Below, one piece after another: positions 17,585 to 25,447 of a stretch of 64,000 nucleotides of DNA. The translations under genes were made by a program, and so were the position numbers. The stretch lies in NCBI RefSeq assembly GCF_900176565.1, contig NZ_FXEH01000005.1, forward strand, positions 955,384 to 1,019,383. The letters run 5' to 3'. The first letter of the stretch is position 1. Every line of letters begins with the position of its first letter. Origin of the DNA: Thalassobacillus devorans. GTDB taxonomy: Bacteria; Bacillota; Bacilli; Bacillales; Halobacillaceae. The notes under the pieces are model-generated. The model had not been told where the DNA came from and ran no database searches. It was given only the letters and a program-made list of their open reading frames with translations.

Positions 17585-18757
17585 ATGAAAACATTCCCGA
17601 AATCTGATATGTTAAAGCAATTGCCAGAGCAATTCTTCGCCGTATTAGCTGACAAAATGGAAAATGCAGTTGCTGAAGGACACGATGTCATCAACCTGGG
17701 ACAAGGAAGTCCGGATAAACCAACTCCACCTCATGTAATTAAGCGGTTAGAGGAAGCTTCACAGCAAGTGGAGAACCATAAGTATCCACCGTTCCGTGGT
17801 AAGAAAAACCTGCTGAACGCGGTAGCTGAATTTTACCAGCGTGAATATGGGGTGGATATCGATCCAGACACCGAGGTTGCTGTACTTTTCGGAGCGAAAG
17901 CCGGGCTTGTCGAACTTCCCTTGTGTCTCATGAATCCCGGTGAAACAATGCTTGTGCCCGATCCTGGTTATCCCGACTACTGGTCAGGACCTGCCATGGC
18001 AAACGTTCCGATGTATAAAATGCCTTTGACAGCTAAAAACAATTTTCTACCAATTTACGATGATATACCAGAGAAAGTAAGAGAATCCTCGAAAATGCTG
18101 CTGTTGAATTATCCTAACAATCCTACTGGCGCAATGGCTTCACCTGAATTTTTTGATGAAACGATTGCATTCGCTGAAAAACACGATTTATGTGTGGTTC
18201 ATGATTTTGCATATGGTGCGATTGGTTTCGATGGCAACAAACCGACAAGTTACTTAGAACGCCCAGGGGCCAAGGATATCGGAATCGAAATTTATACCAT
18301 GTCGAAAACCTATAATATGGCTGGATGGCGGATCGCTTTTGCAGTAGGAAACCCATCTGTGATAGAAGCAATTAATATCATCCAGGACCACTTGTACTGC
18401 AGTGTATTCGGCGCCGTCCAGGATGCTGCAGCCGAAGCACTGACAGCCTCCCAAAAAGGGGTGGATGAGCTGGTGGAGCTTTATGAAGAACGTCGGAATG
18501 CCCTGGTGGAAGGAGCACATAATATCGGATGGAATATTGACGCTCCTGAAGGGTCATTCTTTGCGTGGCTAAAAGTTCCTGCCGGCTACACATCAGCTTC
18601 CTTTGCCGATATGCTATTGGAAGAGGCAAAAGTATTGGTGGCACCGGGTATTGGTTTCGGTGAACATGGAGAGGGATATGTCCGGGCAGGTTTAGTGATG
18701 GAAAAAGAACGAATTCTGGAAGCCCTGGACCGGATTGATAAACTAAATATCTTTTAA
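17585..18757 (+). CDS. mtnE: Methionine-salvage aminotransferase MtnE
   Basis: 390-residue class I PLP aminotransferase. The opening LKQLPEQFFAVLADKMENAV and the GHDVINLGQGSPDKPTPPHV segment closely follow B. subtilis MtnE (YkrV). PLP lysine is in YTMSKTYNMAGWR near residue 240; substrate asparagine in NYPNNPTGA near residue 180. It should transaminate 2-oxo-4-methylthiobutyrate to methionine in the last step of salvage. ATG 17585 follows GGGTGG. The 230 bp upstream show no SAM riboswitch; a weak promoter-like TTTACA at about 17500 is the only signal. Other mtn genes are not in this window. Confidence 0.85.
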   Translation: MKTFPKSDMLKQLPEQFFAVLADKMENAVAEGHDVINLGQGSPDKPTPPHVIKRLEEASQQVENHKYPPFRGKKNLLNAVAEFYQREYGVDIDPDTEVAVLFGAKAGLVELPLCLMNPGETMLVPDPGYPDYWSGPAMANVPMYKMPLTAKNNFLPIYDDIPEKVRESSKMLLLNYPNNPTGAMASPEFFDETIAFAEKHDLCVVHDFAYGAIGFDGNKPTSYLERPGAKDIGIEIYTMSKTYNMAGWRIAFAVGNPSVIEAINIIQDHLYCSVFGAVQDAAAEALTASQKGVDELVELYEERRNALVEGAHNIGWNIDAPEGSFFAWLKVPAGYTSASFADMLLEEAKVLVAPGIGFGEHGEGYVRAGLVMEKERILEALDRIDKLNIF

Positions 18758-18790
18758 CCAGGCTTTATTATCAAAAGAGTACGAAATGAT

Positions 18791-18836
18791 ATCAAGCAGC
18801 TTGTAGCATTCTTGCTTCAAGCTGCTTGATTTTATT
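18791..18836. terminator. Terminator after mtnE, shared with the AimP-like gene
   Basis: Thirteen-base stem ATCAAGCAGCTTG (18791-18803) with CAAGCTGCTTGAT (18818-18830), followed by TTTATTT. The convergent small peptide gene ends at 18832, right against the hairpin. Confidence 0.8.
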
Positions 18837-18993
18837 TCCAGCTCCCCATCCCGCCGTCACCGGGATCAGAGGATTGCATGACTTTCTGTTTTAACTGCAG
18901 ATTGTTCCCAATGAATTTACCAGGATTGTCCAACTGTTCCAGCGATCCAAACAATACGAATATCAGGCTAATAACCACTACGAGCTTTTTCAT
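18832..18993 (-). CDS. AimP-like secreted signal-peptide precursor (53 residues)
   Basis: ATG 18993 follows GAGGTAGAGTG, 14 bp after the stop of the AimR-like receptor gene. The product starts with a basic end and a hydrophobic export segment (MKKLVVVISLIFVLFGS), has a polar middle, and ends SSDPGDGGMGSWK. This is the layout of Phr and arbitrium AimP precursors, in which a short C-terminal peptide is cut out after secretion and re-imported to bind the adjacent receptor. The mature signal probably lies in the last 6-10 residues; its exact borders cannot be read. The terminator lies just beyond the stop, so receptor and peptide form one transcription unit. Confidence 0.7.
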   Translation of the reverse strand: MKKLVVVISLIFVLFGSLEQLDNPGKFIGNNLQLKQKVMQSSDPGDGGMGSWK

Positions 18994-19007
18994 CACTCTA
19001 CCTCATT

Positions 19008-20033
19008 TCATTTGATATATTTCAAATAATAGAATGGCAGCCTGGCAAAAAAGTGATCCCCGTATTCATTTTTAAAACGCTGATAGGCTTTATGCAGTAA
19101 CAACCGGTCATTTCGTGCCACCCCTAAGTAGGTTTCCTGAAACGGGGTCAAAGATGTCAGGGAAGATAATATCTCATCTGCCTGCTTCCTATGATCTCTA
19201 GCTATTGCAAGGTGGGCAGTTTCTACTAAATCACGTGTAGTAACTCCGTCTGTTTTACGGTGGAAAGCTGCAATAAAGGGCAGTGACTGCTCTTTCAATT
19301 CGTATAGGGAATTTGTCAGTCCATATTTTTTTGCCAGAGTGATGGACGTCTGTAAATGATTCATGGAGGATTGGTAATCATCAAAAACGTCTGTTAAAGC
19401 AAGATGATGATACATGCCGGACTTTTTTTCAGGAGATAAGGTTGCATTAATCACTCGATAGGCATATTTCTTAGCTACCACCCCCATATTCACTTTCCAA
19501 TAATGCTGGAACATTAATTCATCGAACCGAAGCTGATAATAATATTTAAGTAAAGGTTTATTAATCTGATTCATGACGAAATGAATATCATCAACATAAT
19601 TATCAAGGATGCCATACTTTTTACTATCATAATAATGATATACCAGCAGAAAAAGGCGTAAGGCCTCAGCAGCAGCATCTTCCTGCTTAATTGATCTTAG
19701 CTTCCTTGCTTCTGACAATTTAATTTTACTTCCCGATTTCCGGTTTTTTAACAAGGTATAAAAAAAGTTATACGGGCTTTCTACTTCACCCTTTGCCAAA
19801 ATAGTTCTTACTTCGTCAAAATAGCCGTTCATGTAGAGGAATTCTAATGCAATCACTGTTTCTTTCTGAGTCAGCTTATTTTGCATACAAAAATTCCTGG
19901 TCATTTCTGTCGCTTTTTCCCGGGAATGATCTTTCAGTAAGTGATGGTAGGTAATATAAATGCTTGAAGGCACAGTCATCTTCCACTGGTCAACTCGACT
20001 GGGTTCTATTACTTGATAGTCTTCCACATTCAC
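19008..20033 (-). CDS. AimR-family (arbitrium-like) TPR pheromone receptor
   Basis: 341 residues of helical repeats. Segments such as KETVIALEFLYMNGYFDEVRT, FLLVYHYYDSKKYGI, AYRVINATL and the ending DHFFARLPFYYLKYIK follow the arrangement of AimR/Rap-type tetratricopeptide receptors (motifs quoted in parts). Unlike phage AimR, which has an N-terminal helix-turn-helix before the first repeat, this protein starts nearly at the first repeat. It may therefore act on a protein partner or have lost DNA binding. A peptide-precursor gene follows after 14 bp. No phage genes are nearby, so this is a chromosomal system. ATG 20033 is preceded by AGAAGGTG. Confidence 0.7.
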   Translation of the reverse strand: MNVEDYQVIEPSRVDQWKMTVPSSIYITYHHLLKDHSREKATEMTRNFCMQNKLTQKETVIALEFLYMNGYFDEVRTILAKGEVESPYNFFYTLLKNRKSGSKIKLSEARKLRSIKQEDAAAEALRLFLLVYHYYDSKKYGILDNYVDDIHFVMNQINKPLLKYYYQLRFDELMFQHYWKVNMGVVAKKYAYRVINATLSPEKKSGMYHHLALTDVFDDYQSSMNHLQTSITLAKKYGLTNSLYELKEQSLPFIAAFHRKTDGVTTRDLVETAHLAIARDHRKQADEILSSLTSLTPFQETYLGVARNDRLLLHKAYQRFKNEYGDHFFARLPFYYLKYIK

Positions 20034-20282
20034 ACCTTCTACTCTGTTTTGTTTGTTAGTTAAAACTCAGACATCATCTACTACAATCACCTATCACCCA
20101 CAAGATTAAAAGATACAAAAATAGTTTCCTTAATCTTTGAAGTATTAACTCTATTATATAATGGTTCCTTCTAAAGTGCCATTTAATAGGATTGAAGGGC
20201 CGACAAATATCCTAGAAGGATACAAATAGCAAATATGTAACAGGTGAATATCCTGGTAGGAGGAAAAGGAGAGGATAGAAAA
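20034..20282. other. Divergent intergenic region (AimR-like / nucleotidyltransferase)
   Basis: AT-rich, with TATAAT-like sequences near 20153-20160. It must hold promoters for both divergent genes. No clear operator palindrome was recognised. Confidence 0.35.
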
Positions 20283-20993
20283 ATGGATAAAAAAATAATG
20301 GCAATCGCTGATCGTTTTATTACAGCTCATTTTCCTCACGCCGCTATTGTTTTTATCGGAGGAAGTACCGTCCATGGGAATATTACGTCGGAATCTGATA
20401 TCGATTTAATTATCATTGATGAAGAGGAACCTTCTTCTGCCTTGGAATGCCATCTGTTCGAAGAATGGAGAATAGAAGCCTTTATTTACCACCCATCCTC
20501 CATTCCGATTCATTTTGAAGCCGGCAGATATAAAGGGCTACCTACATTAATCAAAATGTGTATGGAAGGTGTGCAGATAACTGGAGATAAGAAAGAAGGA
20601 AACAAAATCAAAGCAAAAGCCCGGGAGATCTATGAGGCAGGACCCTCTCCCTGGAGCCAGCAACAAATAGATGAAGCCCGATATGCTGTTACAGACTTAT
20701 TATCAGACTTTACTAGTTCCACAAGGGTGGATGAAGAAATATTTATTCTGCATGAACTGACCAGCAAGTTGACTGAACTGGTGTTGAGAGGTAATACTCA
20801 CTGGCTGGGGTGGGGAAAATGGCAGGCAAGAGCACTTCGCAACTATTCCCCTGAACTATCCGAGCAAATTACACATTTATATAAAATTTTTATACAAACC
20901 CACCAAAAAGAGGATGTAGTAAGGTTTGTGCAACAGCAATTAGAGGAATTCGGGGGAGAGAAGTTCTCCGGTCATAGAGAAGAACATCTCTGA
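20283..20993 (+). CDS. Nucleotidyltransferase-fold protein (aminoglycoside adenylyltransferase-like)
   Basis: 236 residues from ATG 20283, placed after AAAAGGAGAGG; an upstream in-frame start lacks a site. The polymerase-beta-type motif FIGGSTVHGNITSESDIDL near residues 24-42 gives GS(x)n and DxD, which bind Mg-NTP. The C-terminal half is helical, with HELTSKLTELVLRGNTHWLG. The fold occurs in aminoglycoside nucleotidyltransferases and in many uncharacterised enzymes; substrate unknown. Divergent from the AimR-like gene, with 249 bp between them. A strong terminator follows. Confidence 0.7.
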   Translation: MDKKIMAIADRFITAHFPHAAIVFIGGSTVHGNITSESDIDLIIIDEEEPSSALECHLFEEWRIEAFIYHPSSIPIHFEAGRYKGLPTLIKMCMEGVQITGDKKEGNKIKAKAREIYEAGPSPWSQQQIDEARYAVTDLLSDFTSSTRVDEEIFILHELTSKLTELVLRGNTHWLGWGKWQARALRNYSPELSEQITHLYKIFIQTHQKEDVVRFVQQQLEEFGGEKFSGHREEHL

Positions 20994-21016
20994 AATAAGC
21001 TGGTTGGATGGTTACA

Positions 21017-21067
21017 AAAAACAAAATGCCACACCTTACCATGTAAGGTGTGGCATTTTGTTTTTTA
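21017..21067. terminator. Bidirectional terminator
   Basis: Nineteen-base stem ACAAAATGCCACACCTTAC (21021-21039) with its complement at 21043-21061 and a three-base loop, T tract on both sides. Shared by the convergent nucleotidyltransferase and RsbR-like genes. Confidence 0.9.
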
Positions 21068-21898
21068 TGAATCCTTCACTAGATATTCTTCCAATGCCTG
21101 CTGGAGATTTCCTTTGATTTCGGCCTTATCACCAAAATCAATTTCACCCTCAATCATATGTTTAACAATGTCAGCGCTCATGCCGGTTATGACAGATTCA
21201 CACCCCATCATAGCAATTCCATCCAGCATTTTTGTCAGATAATGACTGACTTCTTTCTCCATATCAGCTACTCCCGAAAGATCGATGATCAATGTTTGAA
21301 TATGTAATCGGGCTACTTCCATCAGGACTTTTTCTTCAATAACCTGGTACCGTTCTCGATCTATCTCCCCAATCAACGGAAGGATACAGACATTGGATTT
21401 AATCGGGATGATCGGTACAGATAAATTTTTGACGAGACTTTTTTGCGACTCGAGAAGTTGATCTTTAAAATCGGAAAAACTGATAAAAAACCAATTCAAA
21501 AACTTATCAATCTGATCATTGATTTTTTCTTCTAATCGGTAGAAAGCTTCTCTGTTTACCGGCTGCCCACTCAGATTCTCATACTCATAGAGAAAATTCC
21601 AAATCGTACGGCGAATCGCCTGAACCCATTCCAATTTAAAAGAGAGTGTCATGGCATATTTTGCCCAAATTACCCCCTCTTGCTTGGCGAAAGCAACCAC
21701 TTCCTCCTCCTCTTGTTCAACAACGTGAACGGTTAGCTTGTGAGCATTCTCTAGCAAGTTAATATTACCCGTAAGAAGGATCTCTTCAATTTTATCTCGT
21801 ACATTAACTGCTTCATTCAATAAATTTACTTCAAATTGTTTTTCGTTTGCAGCGATAAAATCCCTGATGTCTTGCCCATCTTCATATTTTAAATCCAT
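21065..21898 (-). CDS. RsbR-family stressosome protein (globin-like N-terminus, STAS C-terminus)
   Basis: 277 residues from ATG 21898, seven bases after GGGGGG. About residues 1-150 are helical and match the non-heme globin-like sensor half of RsbR paralogues. About 160-275 form a STAS domain beginning SVPIIPIKSNVCILPLIGEI. The usual phospho-threonine loop DLTGV reads LIIDLSGVADME, with serine at that place, so phosphorylation by an RsbT-type kinase may still occur. Stand-alone gene without rsbS or rsbT neighbours, as is common for RsbR paralogues. Likely input to the sigma-B stress pathway. Confidence 0.82.
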   Translation of the reverse strand: MDLKYEDGQDIRDFIAANEKQFEVNLLNEAVNVRDKIEEILLTGNINLLENAHKLTVHVVEQEEEEVVAFAKQEGVIWAKYAMTLSFKLEWVQAIRRTIWNFLYEYENLSGQPVNREAFYRLEEKINDQIDKFLNWFFISFSDFKDQLLESQKSLVKNLSVPIIPIKSNVCILPLIGEIDRERYQVIEEKVLMEVARLHIQTLIIDLSGVADMEKEVSHYLTKMLDGIAMMGCESVITGMSADIVKHMIEGEIDFGDKAEIKGNLQQALEEYLVKDS

Positions 21899-22047
21899 GG
21901 AGAATCCCCCCTTCATCTTTTATTAGAGTAAATGACTAGTATTTTTTAAATGTTTTTATTAGTATGTACCATTTTATCAAACTCAGCCTTTTATTAAAAA
22001 TAAAAACCATTTCTATAGGGCATAATAGGGAAAAGGAGGTAAGCTTG

Positions 22048-22497
22048 ATGTGGATCAACCTGCTGTTTGGCCTTATTATCCCCTTATTCATACTTTTTTT
22101 CTTGTATAAAAGGAACCCGGCACTTGTGCTCTTGATGTATCCGTTAGGTGTTACCATCGCTTATACAGCCAATGATTGGGGGTTCGATTTGTTCTGGGAA
22201 GTGGAACCGGCCCATAAAAACCCTTCTTTATCAGCAATACCGGCAAGCCTTGGGTATTTCCCTATGATAACTGCATTATTTGCATTTACCAGAAAGAAAT
22301 ACCCCATTCATACTCTGTGGCATATTTTTATCTATGCATCTGTGACTACATTGTTCGAGGGAATGATGGTTCTTGCAGGAAAGGTACATTATTACAATGG
22401 CTGGAACATTTTTTTTACTTTTCTCATCTATGTCAGTGGGTTTATTACCGTATCCGTCTATGTTTATATTCTCCGAAAATACCACATCCGGTTCTAA
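22048..22497 (+). CDS. CBO0543-like small integral membrane protein
   Basis: 149 residues with four to five hydrophobic segments. The motif pattern (WGFDLFWEVEP, then SLGYFPMITALFAF, HYYNGWNIFFTFLIY) resembles a family of unknown-function membrane proteins common in Firmicutes. ATG 22048 follows AAAAGGAGGT with eight-base spacing. The stop overlaps the convergent HIT gene by four bases. Function unknown; the name is a similarity call. Confidence 0.6.
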   Translation: MWINLLFGLIIPLFILFFLYKRNPALVLLMYPLGVTIAYTANDWGFDLFWEVEPAHKNPSLSAIPASLGYFPMITALFAFTRKKYPIHTLWHIFIYASVTTLFEGMMVLAGKVHYYNGWNIFFTFLIYVSGFITVSVYVYILRKYHIRF

Positions 22498-22883
22498 CCC
22501 CGCTTATTTTCCGGCTGCTTCAGCCAATAACGGATTCCCTTATAAGCATAGGGTTCATCAGCAAATCGGGGAATGACGTGTAGATGAGCATGAGGGATAG
22601 ACTGCCCTCCAACTTCACCTGTATTCCACCCTGTACTGTACCCATCGGGGGAATACTTCTCATCCAGTAAAGCTTTAGCTTGCAGCAGTAATGACCTGGT
22701 GTCATTCCATTCTTCTTCAGTGAGCTCAAAGACATTAGTACGATGAGCTTTGGGGATGATCAGCCCACTTCCTTCTAATACCTGCTGTTCTGTTTTCTTC
22801 TGAATATAATAGCAAGTGTCATTTTCCAGGACAATTCTCTGATTGCCATCTTCGACAATATGACAAAACATACACTCTTTCAT
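22494..22883 (-). CDS. HIT-family nucleotide hydrolase
   Basis: 129 residues with the histidine triad in GGQSIPHAHLHVIPR near residue 95 (HxHxH). The family hydrolyses or transfers nucleotidyl groups (Hint/Fhit-like). Two CxxC cysteines at the N-terminus (MKECMFCHIVEDG) are typical of bacterial Hint proteins and may bind zinc. Complete and of usual length. Convergent with the membrane protein gene, overlapping by four bases. Confidence 0.88.
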   Translation of the reverse strand: MKECMFCHIVEDGNQRIVLENDTCYYIQKKTEQQVLEGSGLIIPKAHRTNVFELTEEEWNDTRSLLLQAKALLDEKYSPDGYSTGWNTGEVGGQSIPHAHLHVIPRFADEPYAYKGIRYWLKQPENKRG

Positions 22884-23020
22884 CTACTTTACCCTCTTTT
22901 TATATGTTTTTTGAAATTAAAATCAATCGTTTTCGACAGGAATATACAGAACATTTCCAAAAAATGAATATTTCTGAGTGCTTTTGGTGGATTTACTTTT
23001 TCACTTTTATGCGTTAATGT

Positions 23021-23096
23021 ATAGTGGAAAGGGTGACCTCCCTTTTATATATTCACTTTCCCACACCCTCTGAACGCCTCGGAGGGTCCTTTTTTT
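23021..23096 (+). ncRNA. Candidate stand-alone small RNA of two hairpins
   Basis: A TATAGT element at 23019-23024 precedes hairpin AAAGGG (23028-23033) / CCCTTT (23040-23045). An intrinsic terminator follows, ACCCTC (23065-23070) / GAGGGT (23082-23087), with seven T. No plus-strand gene lies on either side within reach, so the terminator has no obvious client and a transcript of about 70 nt is plausible. The -35 is weak. Confidence 0.35.
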
Positions 23097-23121
23097 GTTT
23101 ACCTCCACTCAGTTTTCCCTC

Positions 23122-23880
23122 TTAATATCTAAGTTTCAACAATACTTCCTTAATTTCTTCATCCTTCATAATCGTATCCTTATACTTTTGGGTGATTTCC
23201 GTCAGTGCCACGTCATGGTAAAAGAATTCCGTAAAGAATTTGACTAATGGGCCAGACTGGGTTTGGATTGCCTGCCACTTTTCATCCTCCACCCCGGCAA
23301 ACAGCATTTCTTCTTCATCTACAATCAAGACTCTACTACGCTCTAACGCTTCATGATGAGTATCCGGAATCAATGTAGATACACCAGGGATATTGGTATT
23401 GATTTCACCGATGACATGGATGTTAACTAATAGTCCGGCTTCATTTTTCTCTTCCAATACATCCAGGTTCGCCTGGATGTCATCTTCCCACCCGGAGATA
23501 AAAATAGACTGGTTTGCTTTCCTCATCATCTCTCTTAAAGATGCCTGGATAGATCGGTCTTCTTTCAATGTCCAAACCCGATCATCTTTGGGCGTCTGCC
23601 TCGTTTTGGCCGCTTTTAACCTTTCAATATTCGCTTCAAAGTCAGCCTTTAATTTCTCTATTGTCATTTCAACCGGCAGGGCGGAATAAACCCTTTTTTT
23701 CTCTGTCGTAGCTTCCAAAATCATTCCTTTTTCGCTTAAGCGATGAAGAACTTCATATACCTTTGCCCGCGGTACTCCCGACTGTTTGACGATGGTTGTA
23801 GCGTCCATCGGCTGATCGAATGCAATCAATGCCTGATAAACTTTACTTTCATATTGGGTGAATCCGAACTCTTGCAACAT
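23122..23880 (-). CDS. TrmB-family transcriptional regulator
   Basis: 252 residues. An N-terminal winged helix (FGFTQYESKVYQALIAF, then VPRAKVYEVLHRLSEKGMI, residues 4-55) is followed by a coiled linker and a C-terminal TrmB ligand-binding/PLD-like domain with QSIFISGWEDDI. It is divergent from the MFS exporter gene, whose promoter carries a palindrome over the -10, so it probably controls that transporter (inference). The ligand is unknown. Between the genes lies a MITE-like repeat at 23930-24055. Confidence 0.85.
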   Translation of the reverse strand: MLQEFGFTQYESKVYQALIAFDQPMDATTIVKQSGVPRAKVYEVLHRLSEKGMILEATTEKKRVYSALPVEMTIEKLKADFEANIERLKAAKTRQTPKDDRVWTLKEDRSIQASLREMMRKANQSIFISGWEDDIQANLDVLEEKNEAGLLVNIHVIGEINTNIPGVSTLIPDTHHEALERSRVLIVDEEEMLFAGVEDEKWQAIQTQSGPLVKFFTEFFYHDVALTEITQKYKDTIMKDEEIKEVLLKLRY

Positions 23881-23929
23881 GGTAATTTACGCGCTCCTTG
23901 TAACAATTTATTGCTTACATCATAGCACA

Positions 23930-24055
23930 TAAGAAAAGCGTAAGCGCCCTGAAAGACACGACACGCATAAGTAAAACGGCTGGAGGAAGGCGATCTTTCC
24001 TTCCGCAAGACGGGGTGCTTATGTTGCGAGTGACTGGGCGCTGAAGCTAGCCAAT
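23930..24055. repeat. MITE-like inverted-repeat element
   Basis: Imperfect long hairpin. Outer arms AGCGCCC (23943-23949) and GGGCGCT (24036-24042), inner arms GCATAAG and CTTATGT, central palindromic GGAAGGCGATCTTTCCTTCC. Flanks AAGCGTAAGCGCCC and GGGCGCTGAAGCTAG resemble a non-coding repeat common in bacilli. Inserted between the divergent regulator and exporter. Confidence 0.55.
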
Positions 24056-24185
24056 TCTTCGCGTTCCAAATTTTATAATTTCCTACCTCATTAGAAAAGC
24101 CTGGCTTATCGCCCACGATTCTTATGGCTAAATCCATAGTCTCTTCCTATACTTCAACCCTTAGAAAAATCGCAGTAATTCCCTC

Positions 24186-24226
24186 TTGCATTCACCCTTT
24201 TTAATAGTTACTATTGTAGTGGTAAC
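24186..24226 (+). promoter_or_regulatory. MFS exporter promoter with operator-like palindrome
   Basis: TTGCAT (24186-24191), 17 bp, TACTAT (24209-24214). The dyad GTTAC (24207-24211) / GTAAC (24222-24226) overlaps the -10, well placed for repression by the divergent TrmB-type regulator. Confidence 0.5.
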
Positions 24227-24250
24227 ATAACAGAAAGGACGTCATCATTT

Positions 24251-25408
24251 ATGGATAAACGTGTATATTTATTGACCATCGTTTCCTTTATCGTCGGTAT
24301 GGTCGAATTGATCCTTGGCGGTATTTTAGATTTAGTAGCAAACAGCCTGAAAGTAAGTCTCGGCCAGGCTGGTCTTCTTATCACTATTTTTTCACTTGTC
24401 TATGCCATAGCAGCTCCGATTCTTTTGACAGCAACCGCGAAAGTAGAGAGAAAGCGTCTCACTTTGATTGCGTTATCTATTTTCCTGCTTGGTAATATCA
24501 TCGCGGTTATCAGCCCTTCTTACCTGGTCTTGCTGCTGGCTCGGATTGTTTCAGCGGCAAGTGGCTCCTTACTGGTTGTATTGTGTGTCACCCTTGCCTC
24601 TAATATTGTGGAAGAAAAATACCGCGCCCGTGCTATCGGGATTGTATTCATGGGCGTCAGTGCTTCTCTTGTATTAGGAGTACCAATAGGGCTGATGCTT
24701 GGTAACGCTTTTGGCTGGAGAGCGCCATTTGCTCTGATCACCCTTTTGACGGTCGTTTCTATGCTTGGGGTTCACTTCTTCATGGGCAGGATTGAACCGA
24801 AACCAGCCATTCCTATTAAACAGCAGCTGGCAACGTTAAAAAATCGTAGAATTCTTTTCGCTCAGTTGACGTCCTTCTTATTTTTGACGGGACATTTAGC
24901 ATTGTATGGTTATTTGACACCATTCTTAAAAATGACGATGGGCTTGAATGGCACATGGGTGAGCATTGTCTACCTTATTTTTGGAGTGGCTGCCGTAATT
25001 GGCGGTGGTGTCGGCGGGATGCTGTCGGACCGCTTCGGAACGAAACCGACGATTGTCGGGATTATCGTTATCTTTGCTTTCTCCATGTTCGTAATTCCTT
25101 TTACTACTTTCTCCCTGCCGATTTTTTTAATCGTCATGGTGGTGTGGAGCATGCTTAGCTGGGCCATCACACCTGCTATGCAAAGCTATTTGATAGAATC
25201 ATCACCGGAAACATCAGATATCCAGCAAAGCCTGAATAATTCAGCCCTTCATTTTGGGATTGCGTTTGGTTCGTTCATCGGCGGTATTGTCATTGAACAG
25301 GCATCGGTTGATTACAACGCAACCATCGGTGGACTATTTATCATTATCGCTCTTGCAGCCGCTGTATTTTCGATGCTCAAACAGACAAAGCCATTGCTGT
25401 CTCATTAA
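24251..25408 (+). CDS. MFS drug/sugar-efflux type transporter (DHA1, AraJ/YbcL-like)
   Basis: 385 residues with twelve predicted membrane helices. The A-like loop between helices 2 and 3 is TATAKVERKRL near residue 58, the helix 4-5 region has IVEEKYRARAIGIVFMGVSAS, and the second-half loop has GGMLSDRFGTKPT near residue 258. Cytoplasmic membrane exporter driven by the proton gradient; substrate unknown. Its terminator follows seven bases after the stop. The divergent TrmB regulator likely senses the substrate. Confidence 0.85.
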   Translation: MDKRVYLLTIVSFIVGMVELILGGILDLVANSLKVSLGQAGLLITIFSLVYAIAAPILLTATAKVERKRLTLIALSIFLLGNIIAVISPSYLVLLLARIVSAASGSLLVVLCVTLASNIVEEKYRARAIGIVFMGVSASLVLGVPIGLMLGNAFGWRAPFALITLLTVVSMLGVHFFMGRIEPKPAIPIKQQLATLKNRRILFAQLTSFLFLTGHLALYGYLTPFLKMTMGLNGTWVSIVYLIFGVAAVIGGGVGGMLSDRFGTKPTIVGIIVIFAFSMFVIPFTTFSLPIFLIVMVVWSMLSWAITPAMQSYLIESSPETSDIQQSLNNSALHFGIAFGSFIGGIVIEQASVDYNATIGGLFIIIALAAAVFSMLKQTKPLLSH

Positions 25409-25414
25409 AACTAA

Positions 25415-25447
25415 TGCCAGTCACCTATTTAAGAGGGCTGGCTTTTT
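25415..25447 (+). terminator. Terminator of the MFS gene
   Basis: Stem GCCAG (25415-25419) with CTGGC (25437-25441), extended imperfectly, followed by six T. It overlaps the end of the convergent DinB gene. Confidence 0.65.
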
